This document shows, one piece after another, positions 34,901 through 44,442 of a DNA stretch of 64,000 nt; the stretch's first letter is position 1; the number at the start of each line of letters is the position of its first letter. A program made the translations under genes and the position numbers. The notes below the pieces were generated by a model, which worked only from the letters and a program-made list of their open reading frames with translations, was not told where the DNA came from and did no database searches. The stretch covers positions 558,001 to 622,000 of the forward strand of contig JANTUC010000003.1 of assembly GCA_026873275.1 (NCBI GenBank), given 5' to 3'. The stretch comes from Pseudopithomyces maydicus. Its lineage: Eukaryota > Ascomycota > Dothideomycetes > Pleosporales > Didymosphaeriaceae.

Positions 34901-35642
34901 GGCTAGAGAGGCCAAGGCAGGCAATGATATACCCTATCGTAAGTTGTTCATGCTCTGTTATGACTATATACTGACTCTAGTTGCGCTAGGCCGACTTATC
35001 TTCTTGGATCAGACTCTGCAAGGCATGATCAAGCGCTTCGAAGACGAGTATCCTGAGACCCGCCTGCAGTCTTCAGATGCGGCATCAACGAACAGCTCCA
35101 TACCCAGCTCTTCGCCACCTCTATCCACGGTACCCACACTGGCAACAAGCGTCACCGACGTTGCGATCCAAGATTCGGATGAAGATGAACCCAAAGCCTT
35201 ACGCTCCCGTCACAATTCGGATGTGAACCTCGCATCGCGCGCCCAGACATTGGAAGAGGGTCGCCTCCATCGGCTTGGGCACCGTATTCGCACGGAATTC
35301 ATCAATCCGTCACGTCCCAGCTCTTCCCAATCCGAGCAAGCTGGCATGTCTGGTACCATGAATGATCTTGACCTCCCGCCGCACATTCAAGCATTGAGAA
35401 ATCACTTTGCTACATACAGCGGCGACGAAATCAGAGACATGACAGAAGGTGCTGGATGGGAGAAGGCGTTCAATCGAATAGTAGAGAATGCAGAGGAGCT
35501 AAAAAGATTAGAGCAGGACAGTCCTGAGGAATTTGCCAGATTTCGGGACACACAGATCGCGGCAATTAAGAACGCTGGTTCTTCAAGTGAGTTCCACAAC
35601 AGCAAGATGGCAAATGAGCATGAAAATGCCATTGAGGACTAA
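31947..35642 (+). CDS. Large leucine-rich-repeat protein, fungal 'Mhp1-like cell wall biogenesis' type
   Basis: The frame is continuous over 1231 codons. A well-formed 81-nt intron (GTGAGC donor at 31999, GCTGACT branch, TTTAG end at 32079) probably splits it, giving 1204 residues that start MEDVHGVDVSWLHHPTR then DHHHRQ. Residues 1-230 are disordered and Ser/Pro-rich. A conserved-looking block KLRRVAFCVDVEI lies near residue 240-265 and contains an RVxF-like motif. A Lys/Glu-rich stretch follows. From about 400 to 850 there are leucine-rich repeats (VTSLDLTGSRLQFADV, QGLDLGGNSLRDFV, FIFLDLSHNRDL). The C-terminus is polar. Relatives in Aspergillus are annotated as cell wall biogenesis protein Mhp1; a role in polarity or wall integrity is inference. 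A PP1-docking role for RVAF is possible but untested. Confidence 0.85.
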   Translation: MEDVHGVDVSWLHHPTRGERRKAAPLFSAARIMLKSLADSVGALDHHHRQCAPSSPGLTKDARPRTSSHGGLPHNGTHDEHKSPDSVVTPVQQPSTPSPAPSTPTPAQKIPAKRPTLLSRSSSEKQPGSVTPPDSKPGSRKNSWISSISSKFSSQNSPAATTQVQAQGSPASPNGTNGTVSAANGALNGIQAAANGNHHNGFEPYVPQQPKGSFISNALRRLSSGSQVGASSGKTVPNGGVCPRKVMNIDPNRDRCLVPELDQNKLRRVAFCVDVEIASGPKYKDDIDEEERKQKRKDKKLKERGEGEALKHPESVAETKEKEGAVNVCSSQEVVGTEVAPNPEGTVLEGQKPEQSKKKEKKKRSEAERKERKEKKRRKAEENGSIPLELTRDDDDDVSADGSTGTPNIPVSKHQDRPTTDPLRIYRRCCQLRETPILKRISDQLSNPTTTALSAPGTVTSLDLTGSRLQFADVVTLSDWLAVVPVKKLFLEDADLNDEKIRVILAGLLAAKVPEAGKRRRSTPGHAKDEKVQERSGAVKKLVLKNNPKISAEGWRHIALFIYMCKSLMALDISMVPFPFTPSQHTSQASNDPSGALNEKKSISRDVAETMSKAISERLGGSKLEELLLSECGLSSASIRKIVDGSIVSGVQRLGLAGNNIDEEGLGHILHFIKSGVCQGLDLGGNSLRDFVPRLAECFTRDCPLWALSVADCDLTPESLRVLFPALGNLPNFIFLDLSHNRDLFSNSLSLCLLRKYMPQFKKLKRIHLADVSLSQADVIGIAEVLPECPVIAHVDIQGNPKISALAAATTEEEQEEAAAVYASLTLATKVSQTIVFLGVDVPGPESNEVVKALAKQVIAYCLRNMQNIEGVPELQNASRDAVLPDVLQHLVGHEDSASTASPDNDAAPDEDYIVGGTGVAKALSYCLRQKESDLRRTSLTGTPGTGTPRSSRPEYFEETHRAKIMSKNLLENARNIRQRLQLALAREAKAGNDIPYRKLFMLCYDYILTLVALGRLIFLDQTLQGMIKRFEDEYPETRLQSSDAASTNSSIPSSSPPLSTVPTLATSVTDVAIQDSDEDEPKALRSRHNSDVNLASRAQTLEEGRLHRLGHRIRTEFINPSRPSSSQSEQAGMSGTMNDLDLPPHIQALRNHFATYSGDEIRDMTEGAGWEKAFNRIVENAEELKRLEQDSPEEFARFRDTQIAAIKNAGSSSEFHNSKMANEHENAIED

Positions 35643-36250
35643 GCCTGGTTCTGGCTGGGTGGCAGTACCCCGCGAACGGAGCGGAAGCTATTATTAGCAT
35701 GTACTATTTGTATCATTTCATTTTCTTGTTTGTCCCAGATTTGGTTGTTTGCGTTCAGCGTTTCATGTCAGTCGTTTTCACCATGATTATCAAGATGGGA
35801 GGGTTTTGTGTATGCAGGACTGATATCCAAACGGAGTTAGATTTCCAGTCCAGGATTTTAAAGGAATTGCTGCGTATGTTATGGACAAGTATCAACTACT
35901 GTCTCTACTTATTCGTAGGACACAGTTTAATTGCAATCTGATTTCTGTGTGGCACGAGATATTTGATAGCATCCAAATTTTTGAAATCGTTCAAACAATG
36001 TCCTCGTGATGATGACATGACCACTGTAAAGATCCCTCCTTCGTACCCAGATACGCTAGGCTACAAAGGTCAGTCATGTTCGAACTGGTTGATGTCATGG
36101 CGACCTCATGAGCAACCTCTATACTTTGCTCTCTTCTTGAAGACGACACATTCGAATTCCAGTCGGTCACATCCTACCTAACCGTGCTAGCCGCGTCTAT
36201 CTAGATTCCTTTTCATCTCCTTGATACATCTGCAACTACCATCGTGAATT
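35643..36250. other. Intergenic region
   Basis: This stretch holds the 3' flank of the LRR gene and the promoter of the SnoaL-like gene. Short frames only; no repeat or RNA gene is recognised. Confidence 0.6.
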
Positions 36251-36926
36251 ATGACTAGCTCCAACTATCCTCCTGTGATCATGTCCACTGAACAGACATC
36301 CGAAGAACAGGTATCCGCTTGATTCCCTACCAATGTTGATTCCCAGGAGCTGTAAATTGACAAGTGTGACCAGGCAAACATCAACGTGGCCAAGGAATAT
36401 ATGTCTATTGCCTATTCGCCCACCAAAAATACGGGCGCCGACTCGGTACGGCATATCTGCCACGAAGACTCCTGGTTCTGGTCTCCGTCTACGTTTCCCG
36501 GATGCAAGACTCCAATGGATTACGCACAGAGCCACTCAGTGGTGATGAAAAGTGTGAGCGATTTGAAGATTGAACAGTTTGACCAGGCATGGGCAAAGGG
36601 GACGCATGTGTTGCTCAGATACACAGCGAGTGGGTCGCATTGTGGAGAGGCTTATAAAGGCATCGAAAAATCAAACCCACCGAAGAAGGCTAGGTGGTGA
36701 GTACATGGTCCAAGATGTCTCGAGTGAGATGGGTTGACTGTAAAGCAGGTGGGCAGCTGCTATTTTCGAGGTCGAGGATGGGAAAGTGAGAAGCTTCACG
36801 AAGGACTGGGATCAGAAAGTTATGCAAATACAGCTTGGATGGGCGCCAGTAAAGGAGAGTGAGGATGCGAGATGGAACGAGAATATGCTGCGGAATCCGG
36901 AGAAGGCAAGGGAGAGTGGTCAATGA
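36251..36926 (+). CDS. SnoaL/NTF2-like fold protein
   Basis: The predicted product has 186 residues, from exons 36251-36310, 36374-36696 and 36749-36926. Introns start GTATCC and GTGAGT. The first acceptor could alternatively be 9 nt upstream (exon from 36365), which adds three residues. The core matches the polyketide-cyclase-like SnoaL/NTF2 fold: an N-terminal helix (NVAKEYMSIAY), a strand with FWSPSTFPGC, a helix (DYAQSHSVVMKSV), a strand (LLRYTASGSHCGE) and a second strand pair (WWAAAIFEVEDGKVRSFTKD). Such small proteins bind or cyclise hydrophobic substrates, but many fungal members have no known substrate. No secondary-metabolism genes lie next to it. Confidence 0.75.
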
Positions 36927-37368
36927 GATACAGTCCTAGCGTAAATTACAAGCCAAAGCCGTCAGAGTGTGTGTGTCTAAGACATGCTCCAGGACATCAG
37001 AAAAGATCACATCACGTGAGGTGTAAGATATCGCAACGCTAACCATGACCGGTAATCAAACCCCACCCCTCACGTGCTGCGCCTCGGTCCACGGGTTCGT
37101 GACGAAATACTGCGGCTGGGTGAGCTAGGCAGGCAAGGCAAACTATGGTGCTATCCAAGCTCTTGAACCTGCCTTTTCCCAACAGCTTGGTGCACCGGGT
37201 TTGGTAGCTAGGCACTGCTTTAATTCCTCTGCACACAATCCATTGCACGACTTTGTGACGGACATTTGTCACTAAGTACCGTCGGTCAGCGCAGGTTTCC
37301 GTTGCTTCCGCGGCGCATACATAGGCTAGGCACTTCCAGACCACCTCTCCTCCCAACCCACGAGCGCA
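36927..37368. other. Intergenic region
   Basis: This is the promoter of the syntaxin gene, with a GTGTGTGTGTC tract near 36969. No gene is present. Confidence 0.6.
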
Positions 37369-38513
37369 ATGTCCTACGGCGGGTACGACCAATACCGCGG
37401 CAACCCATATGGGGATGCCGGCCAGGCGGAATCCGGCTATGGACAGTCGAATCCCTATGGCGGCCACACAGCGCAAGGCGGCTATGGAGCATCGAACCCT
37501 TATGGCGGCGGGAATGTCAGTTGCTCGCTCATTTGGATCTACGGCCGTACTGACGTTCACAGGACCAGCAGCTCAATGCGGCGCCACTCCAGCACGAGAA
37601 TTCGCAGTACTCGCAAGCATCACAGTATTCGCAGCCGCAGCAGCCGCCGCAGCAGCCAGGTGCGCAGCCTTTGAGCCAGCATGACTTCCTCGCGCGCATC
37701 GATGGCACAAAGAGCAGAATCAACCAGCTCTCAGCGAACATCGCCGAGATTGCGAACATCCACCAGCGCATGCTTTCATCGCCTGACAACCGCTCGTCGG
37801 CCCATTTAGAAAGCATCGTCTCGGAAACTCAGATCAGGAACACGTCGATCAAGGACGAAATCAAATTCCTCGAGAAGGATGCAGCGCGCGAGCCCCAGAA
37901 CTCGTCCAAGAGAACGCAGGTTGCGTCGCTCAAGCGCACTTTCAGAAGTCAGCTAGAGGACTTCCAAAAGGAAGAGGCAGACTATTCCAAGCGTTACCGC
38001 GATGCGATTGCGCGACAATACCGCATCGTCAACCCAGAGGCGACTGAGCAAGAGGTACAAGAAGCCGCCAACGCCGACTGGGGTGACGAAGGAATATTCC
38101 AGCAAGCTGTAAGTGTTTCATTGCACGGTGGCTCAGTAGTATCGCTAATCCCTCTCTAGCTCAAGACCAACCGCAGCGGACAGGCCAACAGTGTACTCGG
38201 TGCTGTGCGCGCGCGTCACAACGATATCCAGCGCATCGAAAAGACGCTGATTGAGCTTGCCCAACTCTTCCAACAGCTCAACGAGGAAGTCGTGGCTCAA
38301 GAGGAGCCCGTCATGCAGAATGAGATAAAGACCGACGTGGTGCAAAAGGATACGACGGCGGCCAACCAACAGCTCGACCAAGGCATCAAATCGGCACGCC
38401 GCGCACGCAAGCTCAAGTGGTGGACGCTCGGCGTCGTTGTTCTTATTATTGCCATTCTCGCTGCGGTTCTCGGTGGGTATTTTGGCACAAGGGCCAACAA
38501 CAACAACAACTGA
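37369..38513 (+). CDS. sso1: Plasma-membrane t-SNARE, Sso1/Sso2-type syntaxin
   Basis: The predicted product has 348 residues, from exons 37369-37515, 37563-38108 and 38160-38513, all phase 0. The N-terminus is unusual: about 85 residues rich in Gly, Tyr, Asn, Gln and Pro (SNPYGG units, then QPQQPPQQPG). The Habc three-helix bundle follows (FLARIDGTKSRINQLSANI onward), then the SNARE helix (RHNDIQRIEKTLIELAQLFQ, with the central glutamine) and one C-terminal membrane anchor (WWTLGVVVLIIAILAAVLGG) with a short Asn-rich tail. This is the Qa-SNARE that accepts secretory vesicles at the plasma membrane, with Sec9 and Snc partners. Polyasparagine at the very end is a small oddity. Confidence 0.93.
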
Positions 38514-38634
38514 GTTGGATGAATGGATGGATGTTCGACACGCCCCACTGGCTAGCCAAGCGCATTGGCGCCTAGAAGTCTTGGTTACGATCAAGTGCTT
38601 GCTTCGGCCGTACGCGTTACCCCAGCACTCTCAC

Positions 38635-38680
38635 GGATGCGAATGACGGATGCGAATGACGGATGCGAATGACGGATGAC
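38635..38680. repeat. 13-bp tandem repeat, 3.5 copies
   Basis: The unit GGATGCGAATGAC occurs at 38635, 38648 and 38661, followed by a partial copy GGATGAC at 38674. Copies are identical, suggesting recent expansion. It lies about 120 bp after the syntaxin stop. Confidence 0.9.
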
Positions 38681-38814
38681 TGAAAACACAAGTATTATCT
38701 CCTTTCCTAATGCTAATAGAGCTGCGTTGCAGCGTCGCTTGTATATAAACACAGAGTTGCACATCTACGTAATTCATGGATGCTAACCTCGTGCATTGCC
38801 TGCCTCTCGTAACT

Positions 38815-38828
38815 GTGCCTGTGCTGTC

Positions 38829-38859
<31 letters not shown>
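38815..38859. repeat. TGTGCC hexamer microsatellite
   Basis: About six TGTGCC-type units, with one interrupted unit near the left end, form a simple repeat in non-coding DNA. Confidence 0.8.
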
Positions 38860-39514
38860 GTCTTCGCTGATTGAATGACGTCGATCCTCGCGCCTGCGTT
38901 GCGTAATGCTGGCCGCAGGATTGTCGCGAGAGATTGGGGCGTCCGGGGGCGCGGCAGGGGTAGTGTGTGCATACGGGGCTGCTTGGTAGCGATGGGTAAA
39001 GGTTGTTGGGACAGGACTCAGGCTTTTCAAGGCGCGGGTGGGTCACCAGCCCACCGTTCTTATTTGGATCGCTGTCGATTTGCGCCTCCAAAGCAGCAGC
39101 GCCTGTTTCAGGGTGGGAGCTGCTCCACAAATGTAACAGACACGGAGCGATCAGCTAAGCCTGCCGAAGCTCGCATGGTCATATGCTTGGTCGAACCCGG
39201 TGGCGGTGGGTGCAAGCCTGCAAGGATGCATCCATTGGAATGCGGATGGGGAGCCAATCGACGCAACAGCCAGAAGCCCCGATCCCAACCATGAGCCCAC
39301 CCCTAAAGCCGAGACGCCTTGTGCCAGGTCCTATTTCTGCTGCTGCTGCTGCTGCCCTCCAACGTGCTTCCTCACTACCTCTCTGTACTAATTGCAACTT
39401 CTCAACACTCGTTTTGTCCAGGCTCGCGCCTGCTTTGAAATTGCAACACTCGTTACGCAGCTTTTGTTTGTTCCCACCCGTACCGTATACTATACGTCTC
39501 CGTAATCACCCAAC

Positions 39515-40988
39515 ATGAAGACGTCTGCTCTTGCCACGACCGTCCTCATCGCGAGCGCTGCGGCTGGTCCCGCGCCTGCGAAGCGTGCCTCGGTCCCTAC
39601 CGTCTCCATCAAGGGAAATGGTCAGTTCCACCGTACGACGTTCCACACCCAGACACTGACCTGATGCAGCCTTCTTCGCTGACGGCAAGCGTTTCTACAT
39701 CCGTGGTGTTGACTACCAGCCCGGTGGTTCATCCGCCAACGAAGACCCCATCGCTGCCACCACCACCTGCAAGCGTGACATAAAGAAGTTCAAGGAACTT
39801 GGTATCAACACGATCCGCGTCTACACAGTCGACAACTCTGCCGACCACGATGAGTGCATGAATGCACTTGCCGCCGAGGGCATCTACCTGGCCCTGGATG
39901 TCAACAACCCCAACTACTCCATCAACCGTGAGAAGCCTGCCAAGTCTTACAACAAGATGTACCTTCAGAGCGTCTTCGCCACCATCGATGCCTTCGCAAA
40001 GTACGACAACACCCTCATGTTCTTCTCCGGAAACGAGGTCATCAATGACGACAAGACGACTGAGTGTGCCCCCTACGTCAAGGCCGTTGACCGTGACATG
40101 AGGTCCTACATCAACGCCCGCAAGTACCGCAAGATCCCTGTGGGTTACTCTGCTGCCGATGTGTCGGAGAACCGTCAGCAGATGGCCGCATACATGAACT
40201 GTGGTCCCGATGGTGCTCGCAGCGACTTCTTCGCCTTCAACGACTACTCTTGGTGTGACCCGGACACGTTCGAGAAGACCGATTGGAGCCAGAAGGCCAA
40301 GACCTTCTCCAACTACAGCATCCCTCTCTTGTAAGTGTGTCTTCGATGGATGGTATCATCACGTACTAATTTTCCTAGTTTGTCTGAGTACGGCTGCAAG
40401 GAAAACAAGCGTACCTTCAACGCTGTCAGCGCTCTCTACGATACTTCCAAGATGACTCCTGTTTACTCCGGTGGTCTTGTCTACGAATACACCGAGGAGG
40501 ACGATAACAAGGGTTTCGGTTTGGTCAAGGTGAAGAGCGACAGCGAGGTTGAGGACAAGGACGACTTCACCGCGCTCAAGAGTGCTCTCTCCAAGACGCC
40601 TGCTCCCACCGGAGACGGAGGATACAAGACCGACGGAAAGCCGTCAAACTGCCCCAAGAAGTCTGACCACTGGGATGTCGATCTCAAAGATGACGAGCTC
40701 CCCGTTATGCCCGAAGGCGTCGACGAATACTTCAAGAACGGTGCCGGTGACGCCCCCGGTCTTAAGGGTGGAAGTCAGGAGGCTGGATCTGACAAGGTCG
40801 AGACGGGCCCTGCTGCTAGCGGCGCAGTGACTTCTGGTGCCTCAGACTCTGGAACCGGTAGCGCTTCTGGCTCAGACCCCAGCAAGGGTGCTGCCGCCGG
40901 TCTTGCTCCGGAATTCTCGTTCGCCCCTATGGTATGCGGCCTCGTCGTGTTGGTGTCCTCCTTCTTGGGTGGATCCCTCATCTTGTAA
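39515..40988 (+). CDS. GPI-anchored 1,3-beta-glucanosyltransferase (GH72, Gel/Gas type)
   Basis: The predicted product has 458 residues, from exons 39515-39620, 39670-40330 and 40379-40988. It has a signal peptide (MKTSALATTVLIASAAAG) with a KR site after it. The catalytic domain has the GH72 hallmarks: FYIRGVDYQPGG, NTIRVYTVD, the acid/base Glu in FFSGNEVIND and the nucleophile Glu in FLSEYGC, which is rebuilt across the second intron. There is no cysteine-rich CBM43 module; instead a Ser/Gly/Ala-rich linker leads to a hydrophobic C-terminus (VCGLVVLVSSFLGGSLIL), typical of a GPI signal. The enzyme cuts and re-joins beta-1,3-glucan chains at the outer face of the plasma membrane to extend the wall. 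This is the Gel1/Gas1 (CBM-free) subtype. Confidence 0.95.
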
Positions 40989-41530
40989 GGTCGGCGTAGT
41001 ATGTGCGAGGTCTGAATAGCGGACGAGTACGATGCATAGAGCTCGTACAATCCGGTCACGGCATGTTCTTATGTTAGTTCTCACTTGGAGTTTGTCGGTC
41101 CGTCGGTAACGGGCTGGCTGGCGTTCGGACGGGACATTTTGTATACTATGCTAGTACATAATATTAGGCAAACTTCGAAGACTTCTTATAACGGCTCTTG
41201 TAATGCGAATGCTTCGATGGTGATGAGTTATGCCCGGCGTTGTTCGTATGTGTCTGATGGATGTCAGTTTAGGCTTCTGCAGGAGTGAGATGTCCATGGC
41301 CCCGCATGTGCTTATTTTGCTCGGCCTCCTGTGCCCAAATGAGCATCATGCCAGGGCATAATGGGGGCCAACTTGAGGTCCGCCGCCTTGCTTAGTCACT
41401 GGTCACCGCGTATCGATAAGAAAATCAATGTCGCAGCGGGACAGTCGCAACATCCATGAATGCGACACCGGTTGTGTTCATCGTCCACCGACATATTCTT
41501 TCGCTTTTCGCTTTATTGTGTTAGCACAAT
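40989..41530. other. Intergenic region
   Basis: This stretch holds the 3' flank of the GH72 gene and the promoter of the GTPase gene. No gene, repeat or RNA gene is recognised. Confidence 0.6.
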
Positions 41531-43127
41531 ATGCCTCGCGATCCTCTGATCGGCCTTGTTGGAAAGCCCTCGTCGGGCAAGTCGACAACCCTCAACAGGT
41601 GCAGTCTGCCCCTCGTCCTTCCATATTGCTCTGTCTAAAGCATGTGTCTCTGGCAGCTTGACAGATGCCACGTCAAAAGTTGGTCCGTAGCATCTTCGCG
41701 TTGTTTCAAGGAGTTCTGGGAGCCTTAAAACTGACTGTCCTCCAGGAAACTTCCCGTAAGTCCGAATCCTGATCGTCATACCCCGCCGCCCCGCGCCCAG
41801 TCGCCCTGCGTCTACCCGTCCTACGGATTGCGCCCTGACCTCCTTTGAAACCGTGGGAAGCTCACATACATCAAGATTCACCACCATCGACCCTCAGCGT
41901 GCGATAGGATATTTGCAAATTGAATGCGCCTGCAAGCGCGTTGGCCTGGAGGGCAAGTGCAAGCCCAACTATGGCTCGTGCGTCGATGGGCGGAGAAGCG
42001 TGCCCATTGAGCTTCTCGATGTAGCCGGTCTAGTACCTGGAGCACATATGGGAAAGGGCCTGGGAAATCGCTTCCTGGACGATTTACGACATGCAGATGC
42101 GCTTGTGCATGTGGTAGACGTGAGTGGCACGACCGACGCAGAAGGTACGCTTCTACACCAAGCGAGCAAGAGCAGAACATTGGGTTGATGGGCTACAGGA
42201 AAGGCAACTAGAGGGTACGATCCTAGCCAGGATATCGTATGGCTACGCTCCGAAATCGTGCGGTGGATACAGGGCAACCTCATGGAGAAATGGTACCGTA
42301 CCCTTCCAACCTCACATATACCTCGCTGATCTCAGTGTAGGGGCTCTATAAAACGCCGTCACGTTGCCGTAAAAGCCACCGCTGTCGAAACCCTGCAAAA
42401 TCAATTCTCGGGTTATGGCTCCACCTCCGTCGTCGTGGCGCGTTGTCTCGACCGTTTAGGCCTTAAAGAGCCGCTACAAGACTGGTCCGATGAGACCATC
42501 GAACGTGTCGTGAATGCTTTTACGGATGAAAAATTCCCGACCGTTATTGCGTTGAACAAGATCGACCACCCGGATGCGGATAAGAATATTGCAAAAATCG
42601 CCAAACAGCAGGATCCAAAGAGCATCGTGCTATGTTCCGCCATCTCAGAAGTCTTTCTTCGAAAATTAGCAAAGCAGGGGTTCATCAAGTACACCGAAGG
42701 TAGCGAGTTCCTGGATACAAGGGAGGATCTTATCGAGCAGGGTGACCCTGATGGAGGGGGACTGAAGGAACTCGACGAGAAGCTTAATGCGCGTATCGAA
42801 AACCTGAAGGACATGGTACTTTACCGCTTCGGCTCCACAGGTGTTGTCCAAGTGCTCTCCCGCGCGGCAGAGCTCCTCGGCCTGGTTCCCGTCTTCCCGG
42901 TGCGCAACATCAGCAATTTTACGAGCGGCAGCGCGAGTTCCACTGCTGTCTTCCGAGATTGTGTCCTTGTCAGTAAGGGAAGCACGGTGGGTGATGTTTT
43001 CAGAAAAGTCATGGGCGACGCGCCGATGGCGTATGTGGAAAGGGAAGGTGGCGTGAGGGTTGCCGAGGGCGATATTGTTCAAGTAGGGAAGAACGACATA
43101 TTGTCGTTTAAGGTGGGGAGAGCTTAG
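41531..43127 (+). CDS. YchF/Obg-type translation-factor GTPase with TGS-like C-terminus
   Basis: The predicted product has 417 residues. Six exons are 41531-41598, 41657-41682, 41746-41755, 41876-42144, 42199-42292 and 42341-43127; the third has only 10 nt. Splicing restores the G1 loop GKPSSGKST, then SLTDATSKVGNFPFTTIDPQ (switch I region), G3 DVAGLVPGAHMGKGLGN and G4 NKID. The C-terminal part (VFPVRNISNFTSG, then DCVLVSKGSTVGDVFRKV) resembles the TGS-like end of Obg/YchF relatives found in archaea and fungi. These GTPases bind ribosomes or RNA; a precise role is unknown. The protein is distinct from the usual fungal Ola1 and resembles the archaeal-type group. The cluster of four short exons at the start is unusual. 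Confidence 0.9.
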
Positions 43128-43862
43128 GAAAGCGGCGACCCTTGAGAGAACACTAAAAAAATTCATGATTCTAGGTTTATCAGTTTATCAACATTAGAGC
43201 CACATTGAGTGAACTGAACAGGGATGGAGTGAGTGCAGTATTTGTGCTGTTCGTGTTACTGCATTTTTCGTGCACTGTCCAAATCTACATACACTGCTTG
43301 ACGCGTCAGGCTGAGTACCAAAAACCATCCCATATCACTTAGTAAGATATTTGCTGCCCAAACCGCGCAAGCCATATCGTCCACGTTAACAATCCAAGCT
43401 GAAAATTGAGGACCACATCCAACTGATACAAGACAATTGAAAACACTAAGGCCTCTGTGGATTTCCCGAAGAACACAGCTCGTGAAAACTAATCTCTACC
43501 TTCCAACGTATTATACCCCCATCCATCACAAATTCCCAAACCAATCCTATAACGGCAGTAACTACCCTCCCAAGCTGGCTCTCTCCCCTCTCACCCCCTC
43601 CTCCCTCCTTCCTCCTGCCACCTCCCACAAGCCCCTTAATCCCCTTCCTACCTACCACCAACGCACACGCCCTAACCCAAGCACAAACATACAAACGCTC
43701 CAACAGACAGCCGACACACCTCACTCCACCTAACAACCCACTCACAACCTCAAACGCAACACTCACCACTTGAAGCGCTGCACTCACCACCTAAGCGCTA
43801 CACTCACCACCCAAGCGCTACATACATTCAATCTCCTTTCCACCTCGAACTCCACCTCCAAA
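43128..43862. other. Intergenic region with 20-bp tandem repeat
   Basis: After about 43.5 kb the plus strand is a long C-rich, G-poor stretch leading to a three-copy 20-bp repeat just before the Cys-rich ORF. No ORF is supported in it. Confidence 0.6.
43760..43820 (+). repeat. 20-bp tandem repeat, three copies
   Basis: Units CACTCACCACTTGAAGCGCT(G), CACTCACCACCTAAGCGCTA and CACTCACCACCCAAGCGCTA lie at 43760-43780, 43781-43800 and 43801-43820. They sit 43 bp upstream of the start of the small Cys-rich gene, probably in its leader. Confidence 0.85.
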
Positions 43863-44123
43863 ATGTGCCGCCTCTTCCTCACCACGTACAAGCGCTGCAC
43901 GCACTCGCGCGCCATCTACGTGGCGACTTGCAGCAAGGTGCCGTATCCGGGGTTCATGTGCGCGGCGTCTTCGGAGGAGATGTGTGGGTTGGTGGAGGGC
44001 GGGTGTGCAGATTGGTAGGTACAATGAGTGTGTGGGTGTGTGGGTGGGTGGGTGGAAAGACGGGATAGAGAAGTGGAGTAAAGCTGACTGTTGGGTAGTG
44101 TTTTACGGGGGGTGGAAGGGTGA
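43863..44123 (+). CDS. Tiny cysteine-rich protein
   Basis: A first exon starts at ATG 43863 (MCRLFLTTYKRCTHSRA). Read straight through, the frame stops at 44018 and gives 51 residues. A good intron is also present: donor GTAGGT at 44015, branch GCTGACT near 44083-44089 and acceptor GGGTAG at 44098. Splicing gives 58 residues ending CADCVLRGVEG with exons 43863-44014 and 44099-44123. That form has seven cysteines and creates a C-x-x-C pair, so I prefer it. No signal peptide is obvious, so this is probably not a secreted effector; it resembles the small intracellular Cys-rich proteins common in filamentous ascomycetes. The function is unknown. Confidence 0.5.
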
Positions 44124-44442
44124 GGGGGTGGTGTGGAAGAATAGAGACGTGGGGAGGGTTTAAAGAGAAGGGGGAAGGACAGGGAAAGGGAGAGGGAGAG
44201 GTAGGAGTGGAGGAGGGTATGAGAGATGGGCTTGATATCCTATACTAGGTTGGTGGAATTTGGGTATCTTGGTTTAGGATGCGCTGGGCGTGGTGCATAG
44301 GTGTCTGGAGTATATTGATTTAAAGCTCACACATCACTTTCAAAGTACTGGTTGGACATCTCCAGTAGATACTATGACGACGAAATCAATAGGCTGATCT
44401 TTTAAATAATGTTTCATAATACGTAGTCAATCATCAAGCTCG
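44124..44442. other. Intergenic region between convergent genes
   Basis: G-rich on the plus strand near 44100-44210, then AT-rich. It holds the 3' ends of both neighbours. Nothing else is seen. Confidence 0.6.

Larger units (their letters stand above)
38514..39514. other. Intergenic region with two tandem repeats
   Basis: These 1.0 kb between the syntaxin and GH72 genes hold a 13-bp tandem repeat at 38635-38680 and a TGTGCC hexamer run at about 38815-38859. The last 150 bp are C/T-rich and form the promoter or leader of the GH72 gene. Open frames over the repeats are repeat-driven. Confidence 0.65.
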
